NCBI RefSeq assembly: GCF_000963705.1
Contig: NZ_LAJY01000018.1
Span: 1-5,248, forward strand
Reading direction: 5' to 3'
From: Elstera litoralis
Lineage (GTDB): Bacteria; Pseudomonadota; Alphaproteobacteria; Elsterales; Elsteraceae
DNA: 5,248 nt
This document shows, one piece after another, positions 1-5,248 of this stretch. Position 1 is the first letter of the stretch; every line of letters begins with the position of its first letter. The notes under the pieces are model-generated. The model had not been told where the DNA came from. It was given only the letters and a program-made list of their open reading frames with translations, and searched no databases. The position numbers and the translations under genes were made by a program.

Positions 1-164
1 TGCATCTTATCGGGCGTAGTAGCTTGGGGTAGCTTATCGCGCTTTTAGATAGTGTGTTGTGGTCTAGCGTATAAAAGGTTTGTTGTGGTGGCAATATTTT
101 ATTTTAATTGCGATCCATACCAATGCACCGCCAAATAGTGGAATTGCTCGCCTTAAAAGGCCGC
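1..164. other. AT-rich intergenic stretch with no supported gene
   Basis: This stretch is clearly richer in A and T than the coding DNA to its right, and no frame looks like protein. It holds a 9-base direct repeat TGTTGTGGT (55-63 and 81-89) and a repeated GTAGCTT (18-24 and 30-36 region). A plus-strand frame open from base 1 to TAG 46-48 might be the tail of a neighbouring gene, but 15 codons are too few to judge. Confidence 0.4.
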
Positions 165-203
165 AGGGGGCTATTTTGGATAGCAGGATAACAAAAGCCC
201 CCT
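165..203 (-). terminator. Hairpin, probable operon terminator
   Basis: AGGGGGCT (165-172) and AGCCCCCT (196-203) are perfect 8-base inverted arms. Adjoining T and A runs can extend the stem by about three pairs past a one-base bulge. The hairpin begins 17 bases after the monooxygenase stop codon on the minus strand. The following T run (CCTTTT) starts about five bases beyond the stem rather than directly at its foot, so it may be an imperfect intrinsic terminator or a hairpin that protects the 3' end. Confidence 0.5.
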
Positions 204-220
204 CGGGCGATTTTCGATAA

Positions 221-1396
221 TCAAGACGTAGAAAAATCCCTCGCGGCGAGGATGATTTCCGACTGGATTGCCTTCTGGAAATAACGCGCCAGAAACCGCC
301 TGGGGGCACGCCGCAAGATGAAATTGCGCAAACGGAACCCCCAGGGCGTGCCGGGAATGAACCATCCGGCGATCTTGCGGCTGCGGGTTTGCAGGGCGGT
401 AATCGTTGGGCGCAGTTTAGCTTCGTGCCGGTCCAAGGCCGCATCGATATCGCCTGCCGTCAGTTCTTCGGCCAGCAGCCACGCCGAGGTTATCGCCATT
501 CCCGCCCCCTGACCGGAGATGAGGGTCAGGCAGTGGGCTGCGTCGCCGAGCAGCAGAATACGGCCCTTGCGCCAGCGCGGCATCTCGATCAACAGCATAT
601 CGTCGAAGGCCATGCCGTCCTCGTCGGACAGGCTGTCAATAACCCGGTGCACATCGGGGGGCAGATCGGCGAAGACGGCGCGCAGAACTTGCCGGCGTGC
701 CTCGGGCGGGATACGCCCGGTTTCGGGGCTCCGCCAAGCATAGAGCGTGGCGAGCCGATCCTCCCAGAGCGTATAGAATTCCACCGTTCGGCGCGGGGCG
801 ACATAGGACAGAAAATCATCGCCGAGGCCCAGAATATTCGGCACCTGGAAGGCCGCGAAACGATAGCCCAGCGGTTTGGCATATTCCGCTTCCGGGCCGA
901 AGCTCAAGGCTCGGACGGTGGAATGCACCCCATCGGCCCCGATCAGAAGATCGCAGGTCAGCGTCGACCCATCGCTGAGGTCGGCTTCCACTGAGGTGCC
1001 GAGGTCGGTTGCCCGCGTTAGGGTGAGCCCATAGCGGATGTCGCTATCGGGGCCGAGGGCGCTTTGCAGATGTGCGACCAGGGCGGTGCGCGGCAGCGTT
1101 ACCCAATCGACCCCGGCGAGGAAATCTTGGTAACGGAGGCGCAGAACCTCCCGCCCGTGGCGGTCGCGGTAGAGATTCTCCCGCACCGCCCGTTCATCCG
1201 CCTGTAACCCCGGCAGAATGCCCATGCGCCGAGCGATGTCGTAGCCCGGCCCGGAGAGGCCAAGCATATATCCATCCGAGCGTAAGGCCGGGGCACGCTC
1301 GATAACGATCGTGCGCCAGCCGATACGCTTCAACCAATAGGCCGCCGCCAGCCCCGCAACCCCGGCCCCGACGATGAGAGCGGTTTTCTGAGTCAT
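221..1396 (-). CDS. FAD-dependent monooxygenase, group A (PHBH/salicylate hydroxylase-like fold)
   Basis: The 391-residue product is probably a cytoplasmic NAD(P)H- and FAD-dependent aromatic-type hydroxylase. Visible motifs are the N-terminal Rossmann GAGVAG (residues 10-15) followed by the ribose-binding acid in VIER (31-34), the DG motif DLLIGADGVHSTVR (149-162), and the GD motif GRILLLGDAAH (278-288) continuing to SGQGAGMA (294-301). This order and the length fit single-component group A flavoprotein monooxygenases. There is no signal peptide or membrane segment. The usual proline after GDAAH is Leu292. The C-terminus (about 345-375) is rich in arginine and aromatic residues. The ATG has a GAGG Shine-Dalgarno six bases upstream, overlapping the receptor gene's stop codon across an 8-base gap, so it is the last gene of the operon. 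The family is clear but the substrate is not; modification of the imported siderophore is inferred from context. It does not look like the N-hydroxylating IucD/PvdA/RhbE enzymes. Confidence 0.9.
   Translation of the reverse strand: MTQKTALIVGAGVAGLAAAYWLKRIGWRTIVIERAPALRSDGYMLGLSGPGYDIARRMGILPGLQADERAVRENLYRDRHGREVLRLRYQDFLAGVDWVTLPRTALVAHLQSALGPDSDIRYGLTLTRATDLGTSVEADLSDGSTLTCDLLIGADGVHSTVRALSFGPEAEYAKPLGYRFAAFQVPNILGLGDDFLSYVAPRRTVEFYTLWEDRLATLYAWRSPETGRIPPEARRQVLRAVFADLPPDVHRVIDSLSDEDGMAFDDMLLIEMPRWRKGRILLLGDAAHCLTLISGQGAGMAITSAWLLAEELTAGDIDAALDRHEAKLRPTITALQTRSRKIAGWFIPGTPWGFRLRNFILRRAPRRFLARYFQKAIQSEIILAARDFSTS
232..251 (-). terminator. Small terminator-like hairpin inside the monooxygenase 3' end
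   Basis: On the minus strand CCTCG, loop CCG, and CGAGG (251-239) form a 5-base stem followed by GATTTTT. It lies within the last codons of the monooxygenase (encoding ILAARDFS). It could contribute to termination together with the larger hairpin downstream, but a stem this short may be chance in GC-rich coding DNA. Confidence 0.2.
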
Positions 1397-1402
1397 GGTC
1401 CG

Positions 1403-1406
1403 CCTC
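1403..1406 (-). promoter_or_regulatory. Shine-Dalgarno GAGG of the monooxygenase gene
   Basis: GAGG lies six bases before the monooxygenase ATG and overlaps the receptor's TGA stop (TGAGG). This decides the start codon and points to coupled translation of the last two genes. Confidence 0.7.
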
Positions 1407-3411
1407 AGAACTTCACATTGAGACGCGCGCCGAGCATTCGACCCGCCCCCAACTGATAAAGGTTCCCCATCGCCCCGCCGTTAAAGCCGTACACGGCGTA
1501 AGTCTTATCGGCGATATTATCGGCATAGGCCGTCAGCGCGAGAGCGTCGCTATACTCCCACGTCACCCCGGCATCGAACAACGCATAGCCCGTTTGGCTT
1601 TGGGCGGCGGCATTGCTTTCGTCGAAATAGAGTTTTCCGACATAACTCACCCCGGCGCGCGGGATCAGCGCGCCCCAACCATCCCCCAGCGGAACGCGGT
1701 AATCGGCCGAAAGATTCGCCGTCACCGATGGGGCGTAGGGCACCTTCTTGCCTTTCAGCGACACGCCCGGATTGGCTTTAGTGTCGTAGCGGGTGAATTC
1801 GCTGTGATTGAGACCAACCCCGGCGACGATGCGCAGCGAATCGGTCGGGTAAGCCGTGGCGCGCAGATCGATCCCCTTCGAGGCGACCTCGCCGACATTC
1901 TGAAGATATTGGTTCGGCTGCATGCCAACGAAGAGTTGGTAATCGTCGGTCCGCGTGTAATAGGCCGAGGCCGAGAGTTCCAGGCGCGCGGCGAAGAAGC
2001 GTCCCTTGGCCCCCACTTCGAAATTATGGGATTTCTGCGGATCGTAGGTGAAGGCGATATTCGCCGGGCTAACGTTGCGGGTAAAGCCGCCCGCCTTGAA
2101 CCCGCTGCTGTAAAGCCCGTAGACGCGCAGATTGGGAGCGATTTTATAACCAAGGGCAAGCTTCGGCGAGATGGCGGAAAAACTATCCGTGCCAGACAGG
2201 GCGACAGTGCCGACCGCCCGTGCATCCACCTCCTCATAATCGAAACGCAGGCCCGGCGTGATGTCGAAACGGTCGGTAACGTGCCACGTGGCTTCGCCAA
2301 ATAGGGCGTAGCTATCGATCTCCTGGCGCGAGACCTGCCGTGCTGCGGGCACGCGGCGTTCGAATTCGAGGTTCTGATAAAAGGCTCCAACGACGTAATC
2401 GACCGGCTTTTTCTGGCGCTGGTCCGACGCTAAGCGAATTTCCTGGGTGAAGGTCTTCTGATCCTCCGGCGAATAATAGCCCATGATCGTCCGATCCAGC
2501 GTCCGGTCCTGATAGCCGCTGATGGCCGCGAGCGTCGTGCCACCGAAATCGTAAGCGGCATCGAGCCCGAAACTGTTGACCGTCAGCCGATAGTTCGACG
2601 GCACCGGCACGGGGGTACGGCTCCCGAAATTTTGGCGCGGAATAAAGCGCTCCTCGTCGGAACTCTGCACCGAGCGCTGGGCGCTGACCATCACGTCCAG
2701 CGGGCTGCCGGTCGGCGCGTAGCGCAGGCGCAACCGCCCGCTGCGGTCGTGCGTATCACCCTGCCGATCGCCGCTGCCCATTTCCTCAAACTCGCCGAGG
2801 CGCTGGCGATAGGTGAGAGCGACATCGCCGTAAAGAATATCCTTCACCAATGGCCCGGCGGCTTTGACGGCACTATCGCGGTCAAGCGTGCCGTATCCGG
2901 CACTGCCCAGCAGGCGTAATTCGTTATTAGGCCGGACGGTGGTGAGACTCAAGACGCCGCCGATAGCCCCGCGCCCATAGAGGGTGCCCTGCGGGCCGTA
3001 GAGTAACTCGATCGTCTCCGTATCGAGCGGCAGCAATTGGCCAAAGGTCTGCTGATCCTGCACGCGGCCATCGACATAGACCTGTACCGAAGGATTGTAG
3101 AAATCCGGCGATGATTGGCCCCGCACCGTCATGTTCGAATAGATCGCGCCGGATCGAGGCCGGATATTGATATCGGGGAACAACCGGTCGAGATCGGCAA
3201 TGCTGCGCAGGTTGCGCGCTTGCGCATCCTCTGGGGCGGCGGTTTCGATCATACCGTCCACGTCCATCGGGTCGATCGCCCGTTTCGTCGCGGTCACAAC
3301 GATAGTCGGCAACGGGGCCGGCAACGGGGTCGCCGCCTGCTGCGCAAAAGCACCGATCGGGGAAAACGGCAGAAAGATAGCGGCGAGAAGGCCGAGGCGG
3401 AGGGATTGCAT
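1405..3411 (-). CDS. TonB-dependent outer-membrane siderophore receptor, FyuA-like
   Basis: The 668-residue receptor should import a ferric siderophore across the outer membrane. It has a Sec signal peptide (residues 1-23, hydrophobic core then AFA before QQ), a TonB box TIVVTA (36-41), a plug domain (about 45-160) with VRG (96-98) and GPQGTLYGRGAIGG (139-152), and a 22-strand-type barrel to the C-terminal Phe668, the usual terminal aromatic for outer-membrane assembly. From memory, several stretches resemble the yersiniabactin/pesticin receptor FyuA: DFYNPSVQVYVDG (103-115), WHVTDRFDI in the mid-barrel, and the final strands around YADNIADKTYAVYGFNGG. The length is close to FyuA's. Only 12 residues separate the predicted cleavage site from the TonB box, so there is no FecA-type signalling domain. 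The ATG is preceded by AAGGAG at ideal spacing, overlapping the permease stop codon. The exact ligand is unknown; a phenolate-thiazoline siderophore is the best guess. Confidence 0.93.
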   Translation of the reverse strand: MQSLRLGLLAAIFLPFSPIGAFAQQAATPLPAPLPTIVVTATKRAIDPMDVDGMIETAAPEDAQARNLRSIADLDRLFPDINIRPRSGAIYSNMTVRGQSSPDFYNPSVQVYVDGRVQDQQTFGQLLPLDTETIELLYGPQGTLYGRGAIGGVLSLTTVRPNNELRLLGSAGYGTLDRDSAVKAAGPLVKDILYGDVALTYRQRLGEFEEMGSGDRQGDTHDRSGRLRLRYAPTGSPLDVMVSAQRSVQSSDEERFIPRQNFGSRTPVPVPSNYRLTVNSFGLDAAYDFGGTTLAAISGYQDRTLDRTIMGYYSPEDQKTFTQEIRLASDQRQKKPVDYVVGAFYQNLEFERRVPAARQVSRQEIDSYALFGEATWHVTDRFDITPGLRFDYEEVDARAVGTVALSGTDSFSAISPKLALGYKIAPNLRVYGLYSSGFKAGGFTRNVSPANIAFTYDPQKSHNFEVGAKGRFFAARLELSASAYYTRTDDYQLFVGMQPNQYLQNVGEVASKGIDLRATAYPTDSLRIVAGVGLNHSEFTRYDTKANPGVSLKGKKVPYAPSVTANLSADYRVPLGDGWGALIPRAGVSYVGKLYFDESNAAAQSQTGYALFDAGVTWEYSDALALTAYADNIADKTYAVYGFNGGAMGNLYQLGAGRMLGARLNVKF

Positions 3412-3418
3412 AGGAAGG

Positions 3419-3424
3419 CTCCTT
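3419..3424 (-). promoter_or_regulatory. Shine-Dalgarno AAGGAG of the receptor gene
   Basis: AAGGAG lies seven bases before the receptor ATG and shares a base with the permease stop codon (TGAAGGAG). It fixes the receptor start and suggests that ribosomes ending on the permease message restart directly on the receptor. Confidence 0.8.
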
Positions 3425-4650
3425 CAGCGGGAAATAGTGGGTAGCAGGCGCATGGCGGGAAAAGCGGCGATGGTTAAAAGACCGGCAGCGAGGGCGAAAT
3501 TGACGCTATGGCCGAAGCTATGGCCGATCTGCCCGGCGACGAGCGAGGCGATCACCGCCAGCAGCGCGTCGGCGCTTTGCAGAACAGCGAAATCGGTTCC
3601 GGCGCGGATGGGGCTGCACCAGCCCATCATCGCGGTGTAAAGCGCGACGAAGACGAGCGAGAAACTGAAAGCTTCCAAAGCCCCGAGCACGCCCAACACG
3701 GTTGGATCTCCAACCCCGGTAGCGGCCACTCCGGCGAGGGCAAGGTAAACGGCGGCATGCAGCAGCGCCGCGAGTTGAAGGGCGGTGCGCGGCGTGGCAA
3801 ATTTCAACAACCAACCGCTCGCCAAGGCCCCGGCAAACCCCACCAGCGGCCCGACCGTGCCCTTGATAAGGCCGATGGTATCCAGCGATAGCCCCGCATC
3901 GACGAAAAACGGCCCGAGCATGGCGATACCGATCCGGCTACCGACCTGATAGAAAACGATAAACAGAAGGCCCCGCCGGATCGTTGGGCTGGCGAAACTA
4001 GCCTTCAAAGGTGCCCCGGTGGCATGAACCGCCGACCGACGCTGCGGCCCTTCGATATTCCCCGCCAACCACAGCGGCAGGCTTCCCAGCAGCACGCACC
4101 CTGCTGCTGCCAGCATCGCCGCCGACCAGCCGATATGCTGATAGATCGGTAACCAGAGGCCGATCCCTAAGGCGAAACCGAGATACCCCCCGGCCACCTG
4201 CATCGTGCCGCCCAGCAGATGCTTTTCCGGGGCCAAGGCTTCCACCGCCAGCGCATCGGTTGCGGTATCCTGTGTGGCGGCGATGCAGATAACGCCGCCC
4301 AGCAGCAGTGCCACGCCGATCAAACCTTCGGTCGGCGACAGAAAAGCCGCGGCGGCCAGGGCGGAAATCGTGAGTGCTTGGCACAGCAGAATCCAACTCC
4401 GCCGATGCCCGAGGGACCAGATGCCGTAACGGTCTAGCACGGGTGCCCAGAGGAACTTCAGCACCCACGGCAGAAACAGCAGCCCGAGCCAACCAATCCT
4501 ATCGAGGCCGATGCCGTTCGACCGCATCACGACGGGCAGCCCCGATTGCACGAGACTGCCGACGACGCCCTGCCCGGCATAAAGCCCGACGAAGAGCAGG
4601 GCAACCGTTAGCGGATTGGGCCGTAAAAGGGGCGTTTGGCGCGGTGTCAT
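3424..4650 (-). CDS. MFS permease, RhtX/FptX-type siderophore transporter
   Basis: The 408-residue inner-membrane protein has about twelve hydrophobic segments. It belongs to the AmpG/RhtX/FptX branch of the major facilitator superfamily. RhtX (rhizobactin 1021) and FptX (pyochelin) are single-protein siderophore permeases that replace an ABC importer. Signature stretches are YAGQG (24-28), FLPWVLKFLWAPVLDRYG (59-76), GHRRSW (81-86), TQDTATDALAV (126-136) in the fourth segment, and AGTDFAVLQSAD (350-361). A hydrophilic loop at about 198-222 separates the two six-helix halves. AmpG muropeptide permeases share the fold, but the FyuA-like receptor immediately downstream makes ferric-siderophore transport much more likely. 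This is the first gene of the operon, divergent from the regulator gene. Its ATG has only a weak ribosome-binding site (GGA), and the leader from the Fur-like box is about 140 bases. The reading frame is intact. Confidence 0.88.
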   Translation of the reverse strand: MTPRQTPLLRPNPLTVALLFVGLYAGQGVVGSLVQSGLPVVMRSNGIGLDRIGWLGLLFLPWVLKFLWAPVLDRYGIWSLGHRRSWILLCQALTISALAAAAFLSPTEGLIGVALLLGGVICIAATQDTATDALAVEALAPEKHLLGGTMQVAGGYLGFALGIGLWLPIYQHIGWSAAMLAAAGCVLLGSLPLWLAGNIEGPQRRSAVHATGAPLKASFASPTIRRGLLFIVFYQVGSRIGIAMLGPFFVDAGLSLDTIGLIKGTVGPLVGFAGALASGWLLKFATPRTALQLAALLHAAVYLALAGVAATGVGDPTVLGVLGALEAFSFSLVFVALYTAMMGWCSPIRAGTDFAVLQSADALLAVIASLVAGQIGHSFGHSVNFALAAGLLTIAAFPAMRLLPTISR

Positions 4651-4789
4651 GGGAAAGGTCCATCGGGTTGCTTCTACCCCAGCCTTAAGCCGAGCGCCCC
4701 GCCGTCACCGCCACAAACGGGGAAAGCCGCAACCCCAAGCGGGGTGGATTTGCCTGCCATCACCCGCGCTTGCCAGCCCTCGCCTGCAA
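4651..4789 (-). other. Leader region of the permease operon
   Basis: About 140 bases separate the Fur-like box from the permease ATG. The stretch is GC-rich and contains small inverted repeats, notably ACCCC-AAGC-GGGGT (4732-4745), and GGGT with ACCC close to the start codon on the minus strand. I see no riboswitch, leader ORF with its own ribosome-binding site, or clear terminator in it. It may also hold the binding site of the AraC-type regulator, but I recognise no direct repeats that would mark one. Confidence 0.35.
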
Positions 4790-4796
4790 TGATAAT
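4770..4796 (+). promoter_or_regulatory. Candidate promoter for the regulator gene
   Basis: TTGCCA (4770-4775) resembles a -35 element and GATAAT (4791-4796) a -10 element. The 15-base spacer is shorter than the usual 17. The -10 lies inside the Fur-like box, so bound repressor would block it. This is a weak call based on two hexamers. I could not identify a convincing divergent promoter for the permease operon, although it must lie to the left of or within the same box. Confidence 0.3.
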
Positions 4797-4810
4797 AAGA
4801 ATTATTCTCA
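4790..4810. promoter_or_regulatory. Fur-like iron box, also compatible with an Irr (ICE) site
   Basis: Bases 4791-4809 (GATAATAAGAATTATTCTC) match the 19-bp Fur consensus GATAATGATAATCATTATC at 15 positions. In the 7-1-7 model, TGATAAT (4790-4796) is a perfect left half-site, and TAAGAATTATTCTCA (4796-4810) forms a second overlapping site with 11 of 14 arm positions matching, as in two-dimer Fur operators. The same 15 bases also match the alphaproteobacterial Irr motif TTAGAAnnnTTCTAA at 10 of 12 fixed positions. The box lies between the divergent genes and probably gives iron-responsive control of both. Which regulator binds cannot be told from the sequence. Confidence 0.75.
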
Positions 4811-4813
4811 ATT

Positions 4814-4818
4814 GAGGA
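4814..4818 (+). promoter_or_regulatory. Shine-Dalgarno GAGGA serving ATG 4826
   Basis: GAGGA begins four bases after the Fur-like box ends and lies at good spacing from ATG 4826. It is the only strong ribosome-binding site ahead of the regulator. It therefore supports initiation at 4826 rather than independent initiation at GTG 4864, and is the key evidence for a coupled leader or a frameshifted start. Confidence 0.6.
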
Positions 4819-4825
4819 ATAGGTC

Positions 4826-4867
4826 ATGAACCTGAGCCTCTCGCGGCATACCGGATCGGAAATGTGA
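4826..4867 (+). other. Possible 13-codon leader peptide, or frameshifted start of the regulator gene
   Basis: ATG 4826 sits eight bases after a good GAGG Shine-Dalgarno and opens a frame encoding MNLSLSRHTGSEM, ending at TGA 4865-4867. The stop overlaps the GTG start of the regulator frame, a classic coupled GTGA arrangement. Alternatively, one missing base just after this ATG would join it to the regulator frame, which reads EPEPLAAYRIGNVTIEERV across the same bases and looks protein-like. The sequence alone does not separate the two readings. Confidence 0.45.
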
Positions 4868-5248
4868 CCATCGAAGAGCGGGTTCTCGCCTATGGCGACC
4901 AGACCGCTCGGCCCGTTCCCGTCGAAACCCAAATGCGCGACCGGGGGCTGGCAGCCCCGGCATTGGAAGGAAAATGCCTGCGACTCGGCATTCGTCCGGG
5001 TTTCGATATTTCTTTCTATGATCTCTTGTTCCGGGATGGGCTGTGCACCGAAGGTTATTCCGAACCATCGCTGATGATTGCCGCTTTAATCGACGGGGAT
5101 GGTGAGGGTTATCTGATTGCCGAAGGGCAGCACCCCGGCGGAAAACCTATCCGCTATGCCGCCAATACAGTGTTTCTGCATTATGCCGATGTGCGGGCGT
5201 TCGGCGGCTATCGGGTGGAAACCAATAGCCGCTTTCGGATGGTTGAAA
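4864..5248 (+). CDS. AraC-family regulator (PchR-like), N-terminal part; runs off window
   Basis: The open frame gives 128 residues and continues past the window edge. It begins at GTG, the first plausible start; the frame is open back to a TGA at 4813-4815 with no ATG, GTG or TTG between. The text (for example RLGIRPGFDISFYDL, SEPSLMIAALIDGDGEGYL, then PIRYAANTVFLHYADV and SRFRMVE) looks like the N-terminal sensing domain of AraC-type regulators of siderophore receptors, such as PchR, which bind the imported siderophore. The two C-terminal helix-turn-helix motifs would lie outside the window, so the AraC assignment rests on domain resemblance and on the divergent position next to a receptor/permease operon. 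The GTG has a poor ribosome-binding site of its own and overlaps a preceding 13-codon frame by four bases (GTGA). Either translation is coupled, or the true start is ATG 4826 and a base is missing. Confidence 0.68.
   Translation, partial: MTIEERVLAYGDQTARPVPVETQMRDRGLAAPALEGKCLRLGIRPGFDISFYDLLFRDGLCTEGYSEPSLMIAALIDGDGEGYLIAEGQHPGGKPIRYAANTVFLHYADVRAFGGYRVETNSRFRMVE

Noticed and set aside
1..48. Plus-strand frame open from the window edge to TAG
   Set aside because: Only 15 codons are visible in an AT-rich stretch, so it cannot be told from chance.
66..94. Possible minus-strand promoter (TTGCCA and TATACG) in the AT-rich edge
   Set aside because: The spacer is about 15 bases, the -10 match is poor, and no gene start is visible to the left within the window.
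389..994. Plus-strand open frame of about 200 codons antisense to the monooxygenase
   Set aside because: It lies wholly opposite a gene with intact family motifs, its translation resembles no domain I know, and long antisense frames are expected in GC-rich coding DNA.
1594..2304. Plus-strand open frame of 236 codons antisense to the receptor
   Set aside because: It is opposite the barrel-coding part of a clear TonB-dependent receptor. The apparent protein is a by-product of codon bias, with no recognisable motif or ribosome-binding site.
3424..4650. AmpG muropeptide permease as identity of the MFS protein
   Set aside because: AmpG shares fold and several motifs, but the tight coupling to a FyuA-like receptor and the iron box favour the RhtX/FptX branch.
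4705..5068. Minus-strand open frames crossing the control region and the regulator start
   Set aside because: They run through the Fur-like box and opposite the regulator frame, have no recognisable content, and conflict with the better-supported divergent layout.
1..5248. CRISPR arrays, tRNA or rRNA genes, insertion sequences
   Set aside because: No regularly spaced repeats, cloverleaf-like segment, rRNA text, transposase or paired terminal repeats were seen on either strand.

Overview
The window is a GC-rich piece of a Gram-negative bacterial genome. It carries a compact, iron-regulated siderophore-uptake locus: a three-gene operon on the minus strand and the start of a divergent regulator gene on the plus strand. 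The outer-membrane TonB-dependent receptor requires a Gram-negative host. The base composition, the codon usage and an operator that fits both Fur and Irr sites suggest a proteobacterium, perhaps an alphaproteobacterium. That assignment is tentative.

Layout, left to right. Bases 1-164 are AT-rich and hold no gene I can support. A hairpin at 165-203 probably ends the minus-strand operon. The operon, in order of transcription (right to left), is: an MFS permease of the RhtX/FptX type (4650-3424); a TonB-dependent receptor that resembles the yersiniabactin receptor FyuA (3411-1405); and a group A (PHBH-fold) FAD monooxygenase (1396-221). The gaps are 12 and 8 bases, and each upstream stop codon overlaps the next gene's Shine-Dalgarno sequence, so co-transcription and translational coupling are likely. 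Bases 4651-4863 form the divergent control region, with one strong Fur-like box at 4790-4810. To its right begins a plus-strand gene (4864 to the window edge) whose product looks like the N-terminal sensing domain of a PchR-like AraC-family regulator. Its DNA-binding domain lies outside the window.

Proposed working: a ferric siderophore binds the FyuA-like receptor and crosses the outer membrane using TonB energy. The single-polypeptide MFS permease then carries the complex or the siderophore across the inner membrane. The flavin monooxygenase may act on the siderophore in the cytoplasm, for example by ring hydroxylation of a phenolate group to help release iron. That last step is inference. 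No siderophore biosynthesis gene is visible, so the locus may take up a siderophore made by others. Local control probably combines iron repression at the Fur/Irr-like box with activation by the AraC-type protein.

The main oddities are: a 13-codon open frame with a good ribosome-binding site that overlaps the regulator's GTG start by four bases (a coupled leader peptide, or a frameshift); an operator compatible with both Fur and Irr; and a ring hydroxylase-type flavoprotein built into a siderophore-uptake operon.
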